Positions 16,234 through 24,510 of a stretch of 64,000 nucleotides of DNA are shown here, piece after piece. Under the pieces are notes generated by a model, which did no database searches, was not told where the DNA came from, and saw nothing but the letters and a program-made list of their open reading frames with translations. Both the position numbers and the translations under genes were made by a program. The DNA comes from Haloglomus salinum (GTDB lineage Archaea; Halobacteriota; Halobacteria; Halobacteriales; Haloarculaceae): positions 3,658,001 through 3,722,000 of the forward strand of contig NZ_CP101153.1 in assembly GCF_024298825.1 (NCBI RefSeq). The letters are read 5' to 3'. How positions within the stretch are numbered: the first letter of the stretch is position 1; every line of letters begins with the position of its first letter.

Positions 16234-16907
16234 CAGTAGATCAGCTCCGGGTCGCTCTCGACCATATAGAGGGTGCGGGCGGCGATGTTGACGGCGTGGT
16301 CAGCGACCCGTTCGAGGTCCCGAACCGTGAGCAGCAGTTGAGACACGTCGTCGAGCAGACGCTCCAGCTCCCACGCGTCGGTCGCGGCCTCGCGCTCGAC
16401 CAGGTCGCGCGCGACCGCCTCCGATGCGCGCCCACACAGCGCGTCGACCGTGTCGTCGTCCTCGTGGATAGCCCGACAGGCCGCCGCGTCCCGGTCGGCG
16501 TACGCGTCGAGGCTGCGGGCGACGAGGTCACGGGCCGCCGTGCCGATATCCCCGACGGAGACCTCCGGCACCAGGCTCTCGTCCCCGGCGAGGGCGTAGC
16601 GGCCGAGGTTCGCGGCGAGGTCGGCGATCCGCTCCAGGTCGGTGAGGATCTTGAACGAGGCGGCCACGAACCGGAGGTCACCGGCGACCGGCTGCTGGAG
16701 CGCGAACAGGTCGATACACCGGCTCTCAAGCTCGAGATAGCGCTCGTTGACCGTCGCGTCACCTTCGGCGACCTCGCGGGCGAGCGACTCGTCGCCGGTC
16801 CGCAAAGCCTCCAGCCCGTCGTCGAGTCGCCCGAGGACGAGCTGTCCCATCGCGAGCACGTCCCCGCGGAGGTCGTCGAGGTCGTCCTGGTAACCCGTTC
16901 GGGGCAT
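16233..16907 (-). CDS. phoU: phosphate-signalling complex protein PhoU
   Basis: A 224-residue PhoU with the duplicated three-helix bundle. The first repeat includes QPVAGDLRFVAASFKILTDLERIADLAANLG, the second LTVRDLERVADHAVNIAARTLY, each with the metal-binding E/D-R-x-x-D pattern. PhoU restrains Pst transport and links it to regulation. The ATG at 16907 gives MPRTGYQDDL, which matches the family start. A GTG at 16916 overlapping the pstB stop is also possible and would add three residues. It is followed at once by the AbrB-PhoU gene. Confidence 0.92.
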   Translation of the reverse strand: MPRTGYQDDLDDLRGDVLAMGQLVLGRLDDGLEALRTGDESLAREVAEGDATVNERYLELESRCIDLFALQQPVAGDLRFVAASFKILTDLERIADLAANLGRYALAGDESLVPEVSVGDIGTAARDLVARSLDAYADRDAAACRAIHEDDDTVDALCGRASEAVARDLVEREAATDAWELERLLDDVSQLLLTVRDLERVADHAVNIAARTLYMVESDPELIY

Positions 16908-16912
16908 CGTGG

Positions 16913-17836
16913 TCACCCGAACTTGCCGGTGATGTAGTCCTCGACCCGCTCGCTGTGGGGGTTCTCGAACACCTGGTCGGTGTCACCGTACTCGACGAGC
17001 TCGCCGCCGGTGAGGAAGACAGCCGTCTGGTCGGAGATACGGGCCGCCTGCTGCATGTTGTGGGTGACGATGACGACCGTGTACTCCTCGCTCAGCTGGT
17101 CGATGAGGTCCTCTATCTTGGCGGTCGCGATGGGGTCCAGGGCCGAGGCGGGCTCGTCCATCAGGATGACATCCGGGTCGACCGACAGGCAGCGGGCGAT
17201 GCAGAGCCGCTGTTGCTGGCCGCCCGACAGTCCGAGGGCGTTGTCGTCGAGCCGGTCGTTCACCTCGTCCCAGAGCGCCGCGTCGCGGAGACACCGCTCG
17301 ACGAGCTGCTCGCGCTCGTCCTCGTCGCTCCGGTCGAGCAGCCGCGCGAGCAGCCCCGTCTGCAGGTCGCCATGCTTCTCGGGACCGTACGAGATGTTCT
17401 CTCGGATCGACTTCGGGAAGGGGTTCGGCGACTGGAACACCATCCCGACACGCTTGCGGAGTTCGACGAGGTTCACCCCGTCCTGGTAGATCTCCTCCCC
17501 GTCGATACGGACGGAGCCGTCGACCCGGGCACTCCCGATGCGGTCGTTCATCCGGTTGAGACACCGGAGGAACGTCGACTTCCCGCAACCCGAGGGGCCG
17601 ATGAGCGCGGTGACGCTGTTCTCCGGAATCTCGATGGAGACGCCCTTCAGGGCGTGGTCGTCGCCGTAGTGAACATCGAGGTCCTCGGCTGCGAGCTTGG
17701 TCCGGCCGTCGAACGCGTACTCGCGCCACTCCTCGCGGACCTGTTCTTCGGTCTCGCCGCTCGTCGTCTCGAGGGGCTGGTCCGGTGCTGTCTCCGCTTC
17801 CGTCCGCTCTGCCTCCGCCTGTGTGGTTTCACTCAT
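16913..17836 (-). CDS. pstB: phosphate ABC transporter ATP-binding protein
   Basis: PstB powers phosphate import on the cytoplasmic face of the PstCA channel. The 307-residue protein has a roughly 45-residue acidic extension, then the ABC domain: A-loop and strand [18 protein letters not shown], Walker [11 protein letters not shown]-loop [12 protein letters not shown], signature [15 protein letters not shown], Walker [13 protein letters not shown], and switch His in [21 protein letters not shown] is typical of PstB. Its start overlaps the end of pstA by 8 bases and its stop touches phoU. Confidence 0.96.
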   Translation of the reverse strand: MSETTQAEAERTEAETAPDQPLETTSGETEEQVREEWREYAFDGRTKLAAEDLDVHYGDDHALKGVSIEIPENSVTALIGPSGCGKSTFLRCLNRMNDRIGSARVDGSVRIDGEEIYQDGVNLVELRKRVGMVFQSPNPFPKSIRENISYGPEKHGDLQTGLLARLLDRSDEDEREQLVERCLRDAALWDEVNDRLDDNALGLSGGQQQRLCIARCLSVDPDVILMDEPASALDPIATAKIEDLIDQLSEEYTVVIVTHNMQQAARISDQTAVFLTGGELVEYGDTDQVFENPHSERVEDYITGKFG

Positions 17837-19439
17837 GGTTGAGTCGCCTCCGGAAGTAGTACCGCGCGCCGATGCCGATCGCGTAGAACGACAGCACCAC
17901 CACCAGCAACATCAGTGCCGTCGCCCACTGGAACTGCTCGGGGCTGGCGACGTTGTCGCCGAGGCCGACGCCCGCCTTGATCAGCGCGAACAGCTGGAAC
18001 GGGAGCGCCGTCGTCGCATCCAGCAGCTCGGGGTTGGCGACGAACGGCGGCGTGCTCGTGAACTGGAAGCCGCCAATCACGTCGACGGTCTGCCCCCCCG
18101 AGACGAACGTCCCGCCGGTCATCGTCAGCAGGATGGGGGCGGTCTCGCCCGCGATCCGGCCGACGCCGAGGATGACGCCCGTGACGACGCCTGGAAGCGC
18201 AGCCGGGATGACCACGCTCTTGACCGTCTGCCACTTCGTGACCCCCAGCGCGGCGCTCGCGTCGCGGTACTCGTCGGGCACCGCGATGATCGCCTCCCGG
18301 CTCGTGATGAGCACCAACGGGAGAAGCATGAACCCGAGCGTGAGCATCCCCGATATCAGCGACTTGTTCCCCCCGAACCGTGGGACGAGGAAGGCGAAGC
18401 CGAACAGGCCGAACACGATGCTGGGCGTGCTCCAGAGCCCGTTGGTCGCCACCTCGACGGCCTGGGTGAGTCGACCCCGCTCGGCGTACTCCGTGAGGAA
18501 GATCGCCGCACCGACGCCCAGCGGCACCGCGAACAGCACCGCGCCGACCACCAGCCAGACCGTCCCGACGATCGCCGGCAGCACGCCCTTCACCTCGGCG
18601 AACAGTCCGGCTCCGTTCATCACGAACGGCACCGAGACCGGGAGCGCGACCGGTCCCACTGCCGGGCCGACACCCTGGCCGACCCGGGCCCCGTTCAACA
18701 GCCCAGGAATCCCCTTCACCGCCGTGAACGCGACCAGAACGAACAGCACGCCCACGATGGAACTCGCGTTCAGGTAGATGAGTACGTACGCGCCCATATG
18801 CCGGCCACGGGCGCCGAAGCCGCCGTACGCCTTCGCCGCGGCCCAGCCCGAGAGGAGCGCGGCGAACAGCGTCGCCGTGGGGACGACGAACTCGGCGGTG
18901 AGCGAGGCCTGCTGCTCGAAGGCCAGCTCCCACACCCAGGCCGGCCCGATGGTCCCGGTGACGAAGACCAGTCCCGTCAGGAGGGTGAGGGCGCCGGCTG
19001 GGAGCGTCGAGCCGATGTCCTCCCGGGGGAGCGCGGTCAGGGCGAACGCGCCGCCGCCCACGAGGAGGGCGACGGGCAGCCAGGTGAGCCCACCCAGCCC
19101 GAGTGTCTGGGAGGCGACCAGCCCACCGACCGTGAACCAGATGCCCGAGAGGACCGCCGTCGCGACCAGGCCGGCGCTCGGGCTCGGCTGGGTCTCGACG
19201 TAACCCAGGAACGAGCCGACGCCGAAGGTGATGACCGCCCCGCCCAGGCCCGCGAGGATCAGCCCGAGCAGCGTGACGACCGGCACGCCGCCGACCGGGT
19301 CGCTGATGGTGACGAGTTCGAACAGCGCCGCCAGCGAGAGGGCAAAGAGGAGTGCCGCGAGCGCGATCGCGCCCGCCGCGACCGCGTTCGTCTCCGAGGT
19401 GTCGCCCTTGACGAGGTTCGTCCGCGTCGTGCCCGCCAT
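17829..19439 (-). CDS. pstA: phosphate ABC transporter permease PstA, long form
   Basis: The C-terminal ~270 residues are an ordinary PstA permease: [34 protein letters not shown], and the EAA loop [20 protein letters not shown] with [13 protein letters not shown]. The protein is 536 residues, about twice the bacterial length. The first ~250 residues add some eight hydrophobic segments with no recognisable transporter motif. Its start shares one base with the pstC stop and its end overlaps pstB by 8, so the operon is tightly coupled. Confidence 0.93.
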   Translation of the reverse strand: MAGTTRTNLVKGDTSETNAVAAGAIALAALLFALSLAALFELVTISDPVGGVPVVTLLGLILAGLGGAVITFGVGSFLGYVETQPSPSAGLVATAVLSGIWFTVGGLVASQTLGLGGLTWLPVALLVGGGAFALTALPREDIGSTLPAGALTLLTGLVFVTGTIGPAWVWELAFEQQASLTAEFVVPTATLFAALLSGWAAAKAYGGFGARGRHMGAYVLIYLNASSIVGVLFVLVAFTAVKGIPGLLNGARVGQGVGPAVGPVALPVSVPFVMNGAGLFAEVKGVLPAIVGTVWLVVGAVLFAVPLGVGAAIFLTEYAERGRLTQAVEVATNGLWSTPSIVFGLFGFAFLVPRFGGNKSLISGMLTLGFMLLPLVLITSREAIIAVPDEYRDASAALGVTKWQTVKSVVIPAALPGVVTGVILGVGRIAGETAPILLTMTGGTFVSGGQTVDVIGGFQFTSTPPFVANPELLDATTALPFQLFALIKAGVGLGDNVASPEQFQWATALMLLVVVLSFYAIGIGARYYFRRRLNHE

Positions 19440-20569
19440 CAGACATCACCTCCCAGCTTCCGGCGCATCCGCCACTCGATGTACTGTGCCCCGATGGAGA
19501 TGACGAGTACCGTGATGAACAGGATGACGCCCGCGACGAACAGGGCGTCCATCTGGAGCCCGTCGGCCTCGCCGTAGTTGTTGGCGATGAGCGAGGTGAG
19601 CGTCGCCTGGCCGTAGAAGGCGTTGTACAGCGGCTCCGTCAACTGCGGCACGCCCCGCAACATGACCGTCGCGGCCATCGTCTCGCCGATGGCCCGCCCG
19701 ACTCCCAGCAGGACCGCCGCCGAGACGCCCGAGAACGCCGCCGGCAGGGTGATGGAGGTCATCGTCTGCCAGTCGGTCGTTCCCATCGCGAGCGAGCCGC
19801 TCTTCATCGACTCGGGGACGCTCGAGAGGGCGTCCTCGGCCACCGAGACGACCGTCGGCAGCGCCATCAGCCCGACGACGATGCCGACGAACAGGTACGA
19901 CCCCTGGCCGACGGTCTGGAACTGGTCGGCCGCCCACGGGCTCAGGATGGTGAACCCGATGAACCCGTAGACGATGGAGGGGATACCGGCGAGGATCTCC
20001 ACGCCCGGCTTGACGACCTCGCGGACGGTCGGTGGTGCGATCTCCGAGAGGAACAGCGCTGCGGCCACGCCCAGCGGCGCCGCGACCGCCGTCGCGATGG
20101 CCGTCACCATCACCGTCCCGTGGATCATCGGGACCATCGAGTACCGGATCGGCGGGGAGACCGCGTCCCACTGCGTCTGCGTGAACAGCCGCAGCCCGGG
20201 GATGGAGACGCCGAACACGGTCGCGCTCTCGTACTGGATGACGGGAATCGACTCGACGAAGATGAAGACGATGATCAACAGCAGTATCAGGACGGTCGAG
20301 ACCATCATCGAGAAGGTCAGCACCCGGGCGGTCAGGCCCTGGTGCCGGAGCCAGCCGTACCCCGTACTGACGAGGAACACGGCGAAGGGGATGATAGTCA
20401 GGGGCGACACCGCGAGGAACCCGGCGAGTGCCGACAGGAGCGCGACGGTCATCACGCTGACCGTGGCCAGCGCCGCCGGCTCCGTCTCCTCGACGAAGTC
20501 CCGGAGCTGCCGGCGCCGTCGCGCGAACATGCCCGCACTCGCGGCCGGTTCGTTCGTTGTGTTCGACAT
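19439..20569 (-). CDS. pstC: phosphate ABC transporter permease PstC
   Basis: A 376-residue PstC. A cytoplasmic head with ARRRRQLRDFVEETEP is followed by six or more membrane helices, and the permease signature is ESMKSGSLAMGTTDWQTMTS and GRAIGETMAATVML. With PstA it forms the membrane channel of the high-affinity phosphate importer. The ATG at 20569 lies 70 bp after pstS, and a stretch of weakly structured DNA separates them, so different mRNA levels for the binding protein and the permeases are possible. Confidence 0.95.
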   Translation of the reverse strand: MSNTTNEPAASAGMFARRRRQLRDFVEETEPAALATVSVMTVALLSALAGFLAVSPLTIIPFAVFLVSTGYGWLRHQGLTARVLTFSMMVSTVLILLLIIVFIFVESIPVIQYESATVFGVSIPGLRLFTQTQWDAVSPPIRYSMVPMIHGTVMVTAIATAVAAPLGVAAALFLSEIAPPTVREVVKPGVEILAGIPSIVYGFIGFTILSPWAADQFQTVGQGSYLFVGIVVGLMALPTVVSVAEDALSSVPESMKSGSLAMGTTDWQTMTSITLPAAFSGVSAAVLLGVGRAIGETMAATVMLRGVPQLTEPLYNAFYGQATLTSLIANNYGEADGLQMDALFVAGVILFITVLVISIGAQYIEWRMRRKLGGDV

Positions 20570-20639
20570 GGTATGTGACGTATCGTATGAAACGGTGAGG
20601 ACGGGAACGGCAACGGCCTCGTCGACAGGAACCCCCGCG

Positions 20640-21791
20640 TTACGCCTGCTCGGGCAGCTTGTCGGCCTCTGACTGGATATCGCTCGTCGGAAGCGGGATG
20701 TAGTTGTTCTGTTCGACGAAGACGATCTGACCGAAGTTCGTCAGGAACATGTTCAGGAAGGCCCCCTCCCGCTTGTCCGTCCCGCTCGGGGTGTCCTCGG
20801 TGATCTTCGTGTACATGTGGAGGTCGCGGTTCAGCGGGTAGGAACTGTCGAAGATGGTGTTCTCGGCGTCCTTGTCCGGCTGGTACAGGGTCCCCTCGAA
20901 CTCGATGCCGATCGGCTGGACCGTCTCGCTGGTGAACGCCAGCGCCATGTACGCGATGGCACCGTCGTTGTTGGAGACGGCCTCGGCGACCTGCTGGTTC
21001 TGTCCGAACCGGGAGTTGACGCCCGGCATCGGTGCGTCGGCGCTGCCGAGCATGTTGAGCCGGAACGCCGTGTCCGTGCCCGAGCCCTCCGCACGGCCGA
21101 TGACGAAGATCTCCTGGTCGGGGCCGCCGACCTCGGACCAGTTGGTTATCTCGTCCTGGTAGATCTTCCGGACCTGCTCACCGGTGAGCTGCTGGACGCC
21201 GTTGTCGTAGATATCGCTGCTCACGACGACCGGCTGGCCGTCGCGGCCGACGACGTGGTCGACGACCTCCTCGTTGGCCTTCTCCTCGCTCCAGCCGAGT
21301 TCGGCCGTGATGGGGCCGGAGGAGTTTCCGATGTCGACCAGCTCGTCGCGGACCGCCTTGCAGCCGGTGCCGGAGTGGCTCAGGCTGACCGTCGTGTTGT
21401 ACGGCGGGTTCGACCGCTGACCCGTCTTCTCGAAGCCGTACTTGGCCGCGAAGTAGTCCGCAAGGTTGTCGTCCGTCTGGATCTCGTTCCAGCCGGGCAC
21501 CTGCCCCTCGTCATTGGAGCCCCAGTACTCGCCGTCGCTCGGCGGCGCGTTCGCGTTCCAGTAGGAACTGCCCTTGTTCGAGATGGGGTAGACGGTCGAG
21601 GAGCCCTCGGCGGTGAGCAGCGCCGGGCCGCCGCTGCCGCCGTCGCCACCGTCGCCACCGTCGCCGCCGCCGCCGCTGTTGTTCTGGCCGTTGCTGGTGC
21701 AGCCAGCCAGCCCCGCTGCCCCGATGGCGCCCGAACTGACGAGGAACTTCCGCCGTGATACGCCGGTACCGGACGTTGTGCCGTCTGACAT
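20640..21791 (-). CDS. pstS: phosphate-binding lipoprotein PstS
   Basis: PstS captures phosphate outside the cell and delivers it to PstCA. The 383-residue precursor has a Tat signal with the twin arginine and lipobox in GVSRRKFLVSSGAIGAAGLA followed by GC. A flexible Gly/Asp linker comes next. The binding domain shows LTAEGSSTVYPIS (phosphate loop), SHSGTGCKAVRDELVDIGNSS, and GRAEGSGTDTAFRLNMLG, all PstS features. The ATG at 21791 is chosen over the TTG one codon earlier. A TATA element buried in a palindrome lies about 38 bp upstream. Confidence 0.95.
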   Translation of the reverse strand: MSDGTTSGTGVSRRKFLVSSGAIGAAGLAGCTSNGQNNSGGGGDGGDGGDGGSGGPALLTAEGSSTVYPISNKGSSYWNANAPPSDGEYWGSNDEGQVPGWNEIQTDDNLADYFAAKYGFEKTGQRSNPPYNTTVSLSHSGTGCKAVRDELVDIGNSSGPITAELGWSEEKANEEVVDHVVGRDGQPVVVSSDIYDNGVQQLTGEQVRKIYQDEITNWSEVGGPDQEIFVIGRAEGSGTDTAFRLNMLGSADAPMPGVNSRFGQNQQVAEAVSNNDGAIAYMALAFTSETVQPIGIEFEGTLYQPDKDAENTIFDSSYPLNRDLHMYTKITEDTPSGTDKREGAFLNMFLTNFGQIVFVEQNNYIPLPTSDIQSEADKLPEQA

Positions 21792-21819
21792 CAACTGAGA
21801 GGACCCGGGATTCGATTAA

Positions 21820-21838
21820 AGCGGTTTATAATACCGCT
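21820..21838 (-). promoter_or_regulatory. pstS promoter with palindromic operator over the TATA box
   Basis: AGCGGT (21820-21825) and ACCGCT (21833-21838) are perfect inverted repeats that enclose TTATAAT. On the reverse strand the core reads ATTATAA and lies upstream of the pstS ATG at TATA-like distance, allowing for a short leader. A dimeric regulator binding here would block TBP, so this is a good candidate operator. Confidence 0.6.
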
Positions 21839-21880
21839 ATGCGCCGATACAGGCCGATTCGGAGCCGAGGGGTCCGCCCC

Positions 21881-21925
21881 GTTCGGGTGGGTTCATCCAC
21901 GTTCGAGGGGGTTCGCCCACGTTCG
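21881..21925. repeat. five GTTC-starting 10-bp repeats upstream of pstS
   Basis: Five consecutive units each begin GTTC exactly 10 bp apart: GTTCGGGTGG, GTTCATCCAC, GTTCGAGGGG, GTTCGCCCAC, GTTCGACCCA. The spacing is about one helical turn, and units 2 and 4 resemble each other more closely. The block lies about 50-95 bp upstream of the pstS TATA element, where an archaeal activator could bind. Confidence 0.55.
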
Positions 21926-21933
21926 ACCCATGA

Positions 21934-21947
21934 CGGATATATATCCG
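21934..21947. promoter_or_regulatory. 14-bp perfect palindrome between divergent genes
   Basis: CGGATATATATCCG is a perfect palindrome with an AT core. It lies midway between the divergent pstS and 22030 genes. It is too far from either start to be their basal TATA box, so it is best read as a candidate regulator site. Confidence 0.45.
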
Positions 21948-21997
21948 ACCCGACCGCTACCGAGGGGTGCTGTCCCGAACGAACGGCTCTGACGGAA

Positions 21998-22006
21998 GGT
22001 ATACGG
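21998..22006 (+). promoter_or_regulatory. TATA-like promoter of the 22030 gene
   Basis: GGTATACGG is centred 28 bp before the ATG at 22030, giving a leaderless transcript. It has the same core as the proC promoter. Confidence 0.5.
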
Positions 22007-22029
22007 GCTGTGACCGGTGACCCCGGAAC

Positions 22030-22959
22030 ATGAACGAGAGCGGGCTCGTTGGACTGCCAGTGGGGAGCGCGGTCGATGCGATTGTCGACCGCGGGGACGG
22101 CGACCGCGACCCCGACACCGTACGCGAGGCGCTCGACCCGGTCACCGAGGACGGCGTCGTCACCCGCGAGGCCGTCGACGACACCGTCTCCGATACGTCG
22201 AAGCTGGTCGCCACCGCGGAGACGCGGGTCGAACTCGCCGGTATCGCCCACGAGGACGCGACCGCGGCAGCCGACCCCGTCGCCGACATCGACGTCGTCG
22301 CGGCCCGGCTGGGGACGTACGACGACCGGCTGGCAGCGGTCGAGGCGCGTGCCGCCGACCTCTCGGATGGGCTCCGTCCCCCCGTCGAGCAGCTGGGCGA
22401 CCCGGGCGCGGTGTACGAACTGGCGGTCGAACTCCGCGAGGTCGCGGCGACCGCGCAGAACGTCGCCCGGGAGGCCGACGAGCTCTCGTTCGACCTGGAG
22501 GCGTTCGAGTCGTGGCTCGCCAGTCCGGACCGCCGGTACGACGAACTGGCCGAGGACATCGACCTGGTTTCGGGGTCGCTCGAGGAGCTGTCGGCCGCGG
22601 CCGACGCGCTTTCCGCGAGCGAGACGCCCGCGGCGGACTGGGCGGATGCCACGATGCGGGCGCACGTGATGGCGCTGCTCGCCACCGACCTCTGCGCCGA
22701 GGCCGCCGACCTCCGGACCTGGGCGGACCGCGAGGGCGACCCGTTCCGGGCGGAGCTCGCAGACCGGGTCGCGGCGACGGAGCGGGAGGCACGAGCTCTC
22801 GTCGAGACGCTGTCGGAGCACGGCGAGCCGGCCTGGCACGACCGGTTCGGTTCGGACCTCGCAGCGTTCGAGCGCGCCCTGTCCGCGTTCGCACCGCCCG
22901 TGGACTGGGACCGGGTCCAGGAGACCCTGGAGGAGCGCCGCGCGGCAGCGTTCGACTAG
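22030..22959 (+). CDS. acidic coiled-coil protein, unknown (possible halo-transducer-like)
   Basis: A 309-residue acidic, alanine-rich helical protein. The N-terminal 60 residues look like a small helical domain (VGSAVDAIVDRGDGDRDPDT, REAVDDTVSDTSKLVATAE). The rest has heptad-like patterns such as ERAADL- and LEAFESWL-type helices and an aromatic C-terminus PAWHDRFGSDLAAFERAL. No membrane segment or catalytic motif is seen. Similar haloarchaeal proteins have been labelled halo transducer protein, but I cannot see a methyl-accepting signalling hairpin here. It is divergent from pstS and its end overlaps the lipoprotein end by 4 bases. Confidence 0.7.
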   Translation: MNESGLVGLPVGSAVDAIVDRGDGDRDPDTVREALDPVTEDGVVTREAVDDTVSDTSKLVATAETRVELAGIAHEDATAAADPVADIDVVAARLGTYDDRLAAVEARAADLSDGLRPPVEQLGDPGAVYELAVELREVAATAQNVAREADELSFDLEAFESWLASPDRRYDELAEDIDLVSGSLEELSAAADALSASETPAADWADATMRAHVMALLATDLCAEAADLRTWADREGDPFRAELADRVAATEREARALVETLSEHGEPAWHDRFGSDLAAFERALSAFAPPVDWDRVQETLEERRAAAFD

Positions 22960-23729
22960 CCGACCCAGTCCGGCCGGTCGATGGTCGTGTTCCCGACCGC
23001 CGTGAGTCGGTGGGTTATCTCGACCCGGACCGTCTCGCCCCGGACGGTCGTGTCGTAGCGCAGCCGGAGCGACCGGACCAGCCCCGATTCCTCGACAGTC
23101 AGTCGCGCGGTCACGTTCCGTGGTTCGCCCAGCGAGATGGGGATGACTCCCTCCTCCAGCGGCGGGGGCTCCGCGGTGCGCAGGACGACCCCTTCGGTGG
23201 TCTGCTCCACCCGGTACTCGCCGCCGGCCGCGAGCTGCTCCCGGAGCATCACCCATCGGCGGAAGTGCCCCGGAACGGACGGGAACGGGCCCCGTTCGAT
23301 CCGGGTGCCGTCCTGGTCGTACGTCCGGACGAACACCGCCGAACCGTCCTTCCACAGTTCGCTCCGGGCGACCGCCGGCGTCAGCCCGGGAGACCCCTCT
23401 GTCTCGACACGCTCGTAGATGGTACCGTTCGCAGCGACCCGCCGGTCGCGGTCGATGCGGGTGGTCCAGTTCCGGCCACGGATCTCGACCGTCCGCGTCA
23501 GGCGATAGCTCGTGGCCTCGCGCCGCCGCGCGTCCGCCGCGAGCAGCCGGTCGGCGTCCAGCGCCGTCACCCCCTCGGCAGCCGGGACGCCCGGGGCGGC
23601 CGTCGGTACCCCCTCCGGCACCGCCGCCGGCGTCAGCGTCTCCGTGCCCGACGACGGTGCGGACAGCGCGTTGCACCCCGCAAGCAGGATGAGAGCGAGG
23701 AGGGCGACGACGAGCCGGCGTCGATGCAT
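22956..23729 (-). CDS. haloarchaeal lipoprotein, unknown (DUF7537-like)
   Basis: A 257-residue protein with a Sec/lipobox signal: MHRRRLVVALLALILLAGC, with lipid-anchor Cys19. A Thr/Ala/Pro linker follows, then a beta-rich domain containing SYRLTRTVEIRG, ERVETEGSP, FVRTYDQDGTRI and LRLRYDTTVRGETVRVEITH. This resembles the LolA/LppX-like outer-surface domains of haloarchaeal lipoproteins, though the function is not known. The ATG at 23729 puts the signal peptide at the very start; a TATA-like CTAAACTC lies about 27 bp upstream. Confidence 0.8.
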   Translation of the reverse strand: MHRRRLVVALLALILLAGCNALSAPSSGTETLTPAAVPEGVPTAAPGVPAAEGVTALDADRLLAADARRREATSYRLTRTVEIRGRNWTTRIDRDRRVAANGTIYERVETEGSPGLTPAVARSELWKDGSAVFVRTYDQDGTRIERGPFPSVPGHFRRWVMLREQLAAGGEYRVEQTTEGVVLRTAEPPPLEEGVIPISLGEPRNVTARLTVEESGLVRSLRLRYDTTVRGETVRVEITHRLTAVGNTTIDRPDWVG

Positions 23730-23894
23730 CACACGGGGATAGGTGGAAGCCGAGTTTAGCTCTTGTGTCGGTCCTACCTCAGTTGTATCGACACGTACTA
23801 CACAATACCCCAATCATATCAATATATTCGCCAGTATGAAATATACTCGGCGAGCCTCCGTCGGTCCCGGGAGGGGCCCCGAGCCGACTGGCGT

Positions 23895-24509
23895 TCAGGA
23901 ACCGGGTAGCAGGTCCCCCAGCGCCGCCCCGATGACCATCGGCACCAGCGTGACCGACACCTGGCAGAACGAGAGCCACGGCTGTGACCAGTCCAGCCGA
24001 CCCCACGCGGTCATCGCGACCAGCGCCGTGACGAACGAGATGATGAGGATACCGGCGAGCCGCCGGGGGATGAACCCCAGCAACGGTCGGTAGACGCGTA
24101 CGTCCTGGAAGTCGGCGACGTAGAGGATACCGACCGTGAGCAGGACGGACGCGCCGAGGGTCCCGGCGAGGTAGAGGGGGTTGGTGGCGACGAACGCGCC
24201 GACCTCCAGGGTGCCTCCCTCCACGAACATGGGGATACCGAACAGGAGCGCCCCCAGCAGCGCCTCGGCGGCGTCCGCGCGGTCGAAGCCGTAGACGACG
24301 TTGCCGAACGGCCCCGACTGCATCTCGCCGAGGACGAGTTTCGCGCGCTCGACAGCCTCGCGCTCCTCGGGGTCGTCGACAGTCCGGGAGAGGGCCTCCA
24401 GTTCGTCGAGCACGTCGCTCGTCGTCGGTGGCGGCTCCCCGAGCGGGCGCGGTGGGTGGTCCTCGCTGGCGGTCGAGCCCTCGTCGTGGGCCGCGCCGTC
24501 CTCGGTCAT
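23895..24509 (-). CDS. DUF2391 integral membrane protein
   Basis: A 204-residue protein. The first ~65 residues are acidic and helical (VLDELEALSRTVDDPEEREA), followed by five or six hydrophobic segments from VVYGFDRADAAEALLGALLF onward to VTLVPMVIGAALGDLLPG. This matches the TIGR02587/DUF2391 membrane family of unknown function. It begins one base after the 3-hydroxyacyl-CoA dehydrogenase stop on the same strand, so the two are very likely co-transcribed. Confidence 0.75.
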   Translation of the reverse strand: MTEDGAAHDEGSTASEDHPPRPLGEPPPTTSDVLDELEALSRTVDDPEEREAVERAKLVLGEMQSGPFGNVVYGFDRADAAEALLGALLFGIPMFVEGGTLEVGAFVATNPLYLAGTLGASVLLTVGILYVADFQDVRVYRPLLGFIPRRLAGILIISFVTALVAMTAWGRLDWSQPWLSFCQVSVTLVPMVIGAALGDLLPGS

Positions 24510-24510
24510 C

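Noticed and set aside
17697-19577. 626-codon forward frame across pstA
   Set aside because: It is complementary to a well-supported PstA permease. The predicted protein is a run of Glu/Arg/Asp/Gly with no recognisable domain.
21881-21925. The phased GTTC units as a short CRISPR-like array
   Set aside because: The units are contiguous 10-mers with no spacers and imperfect identity, and no cas gene is nearby. They read better as a regulatory block.
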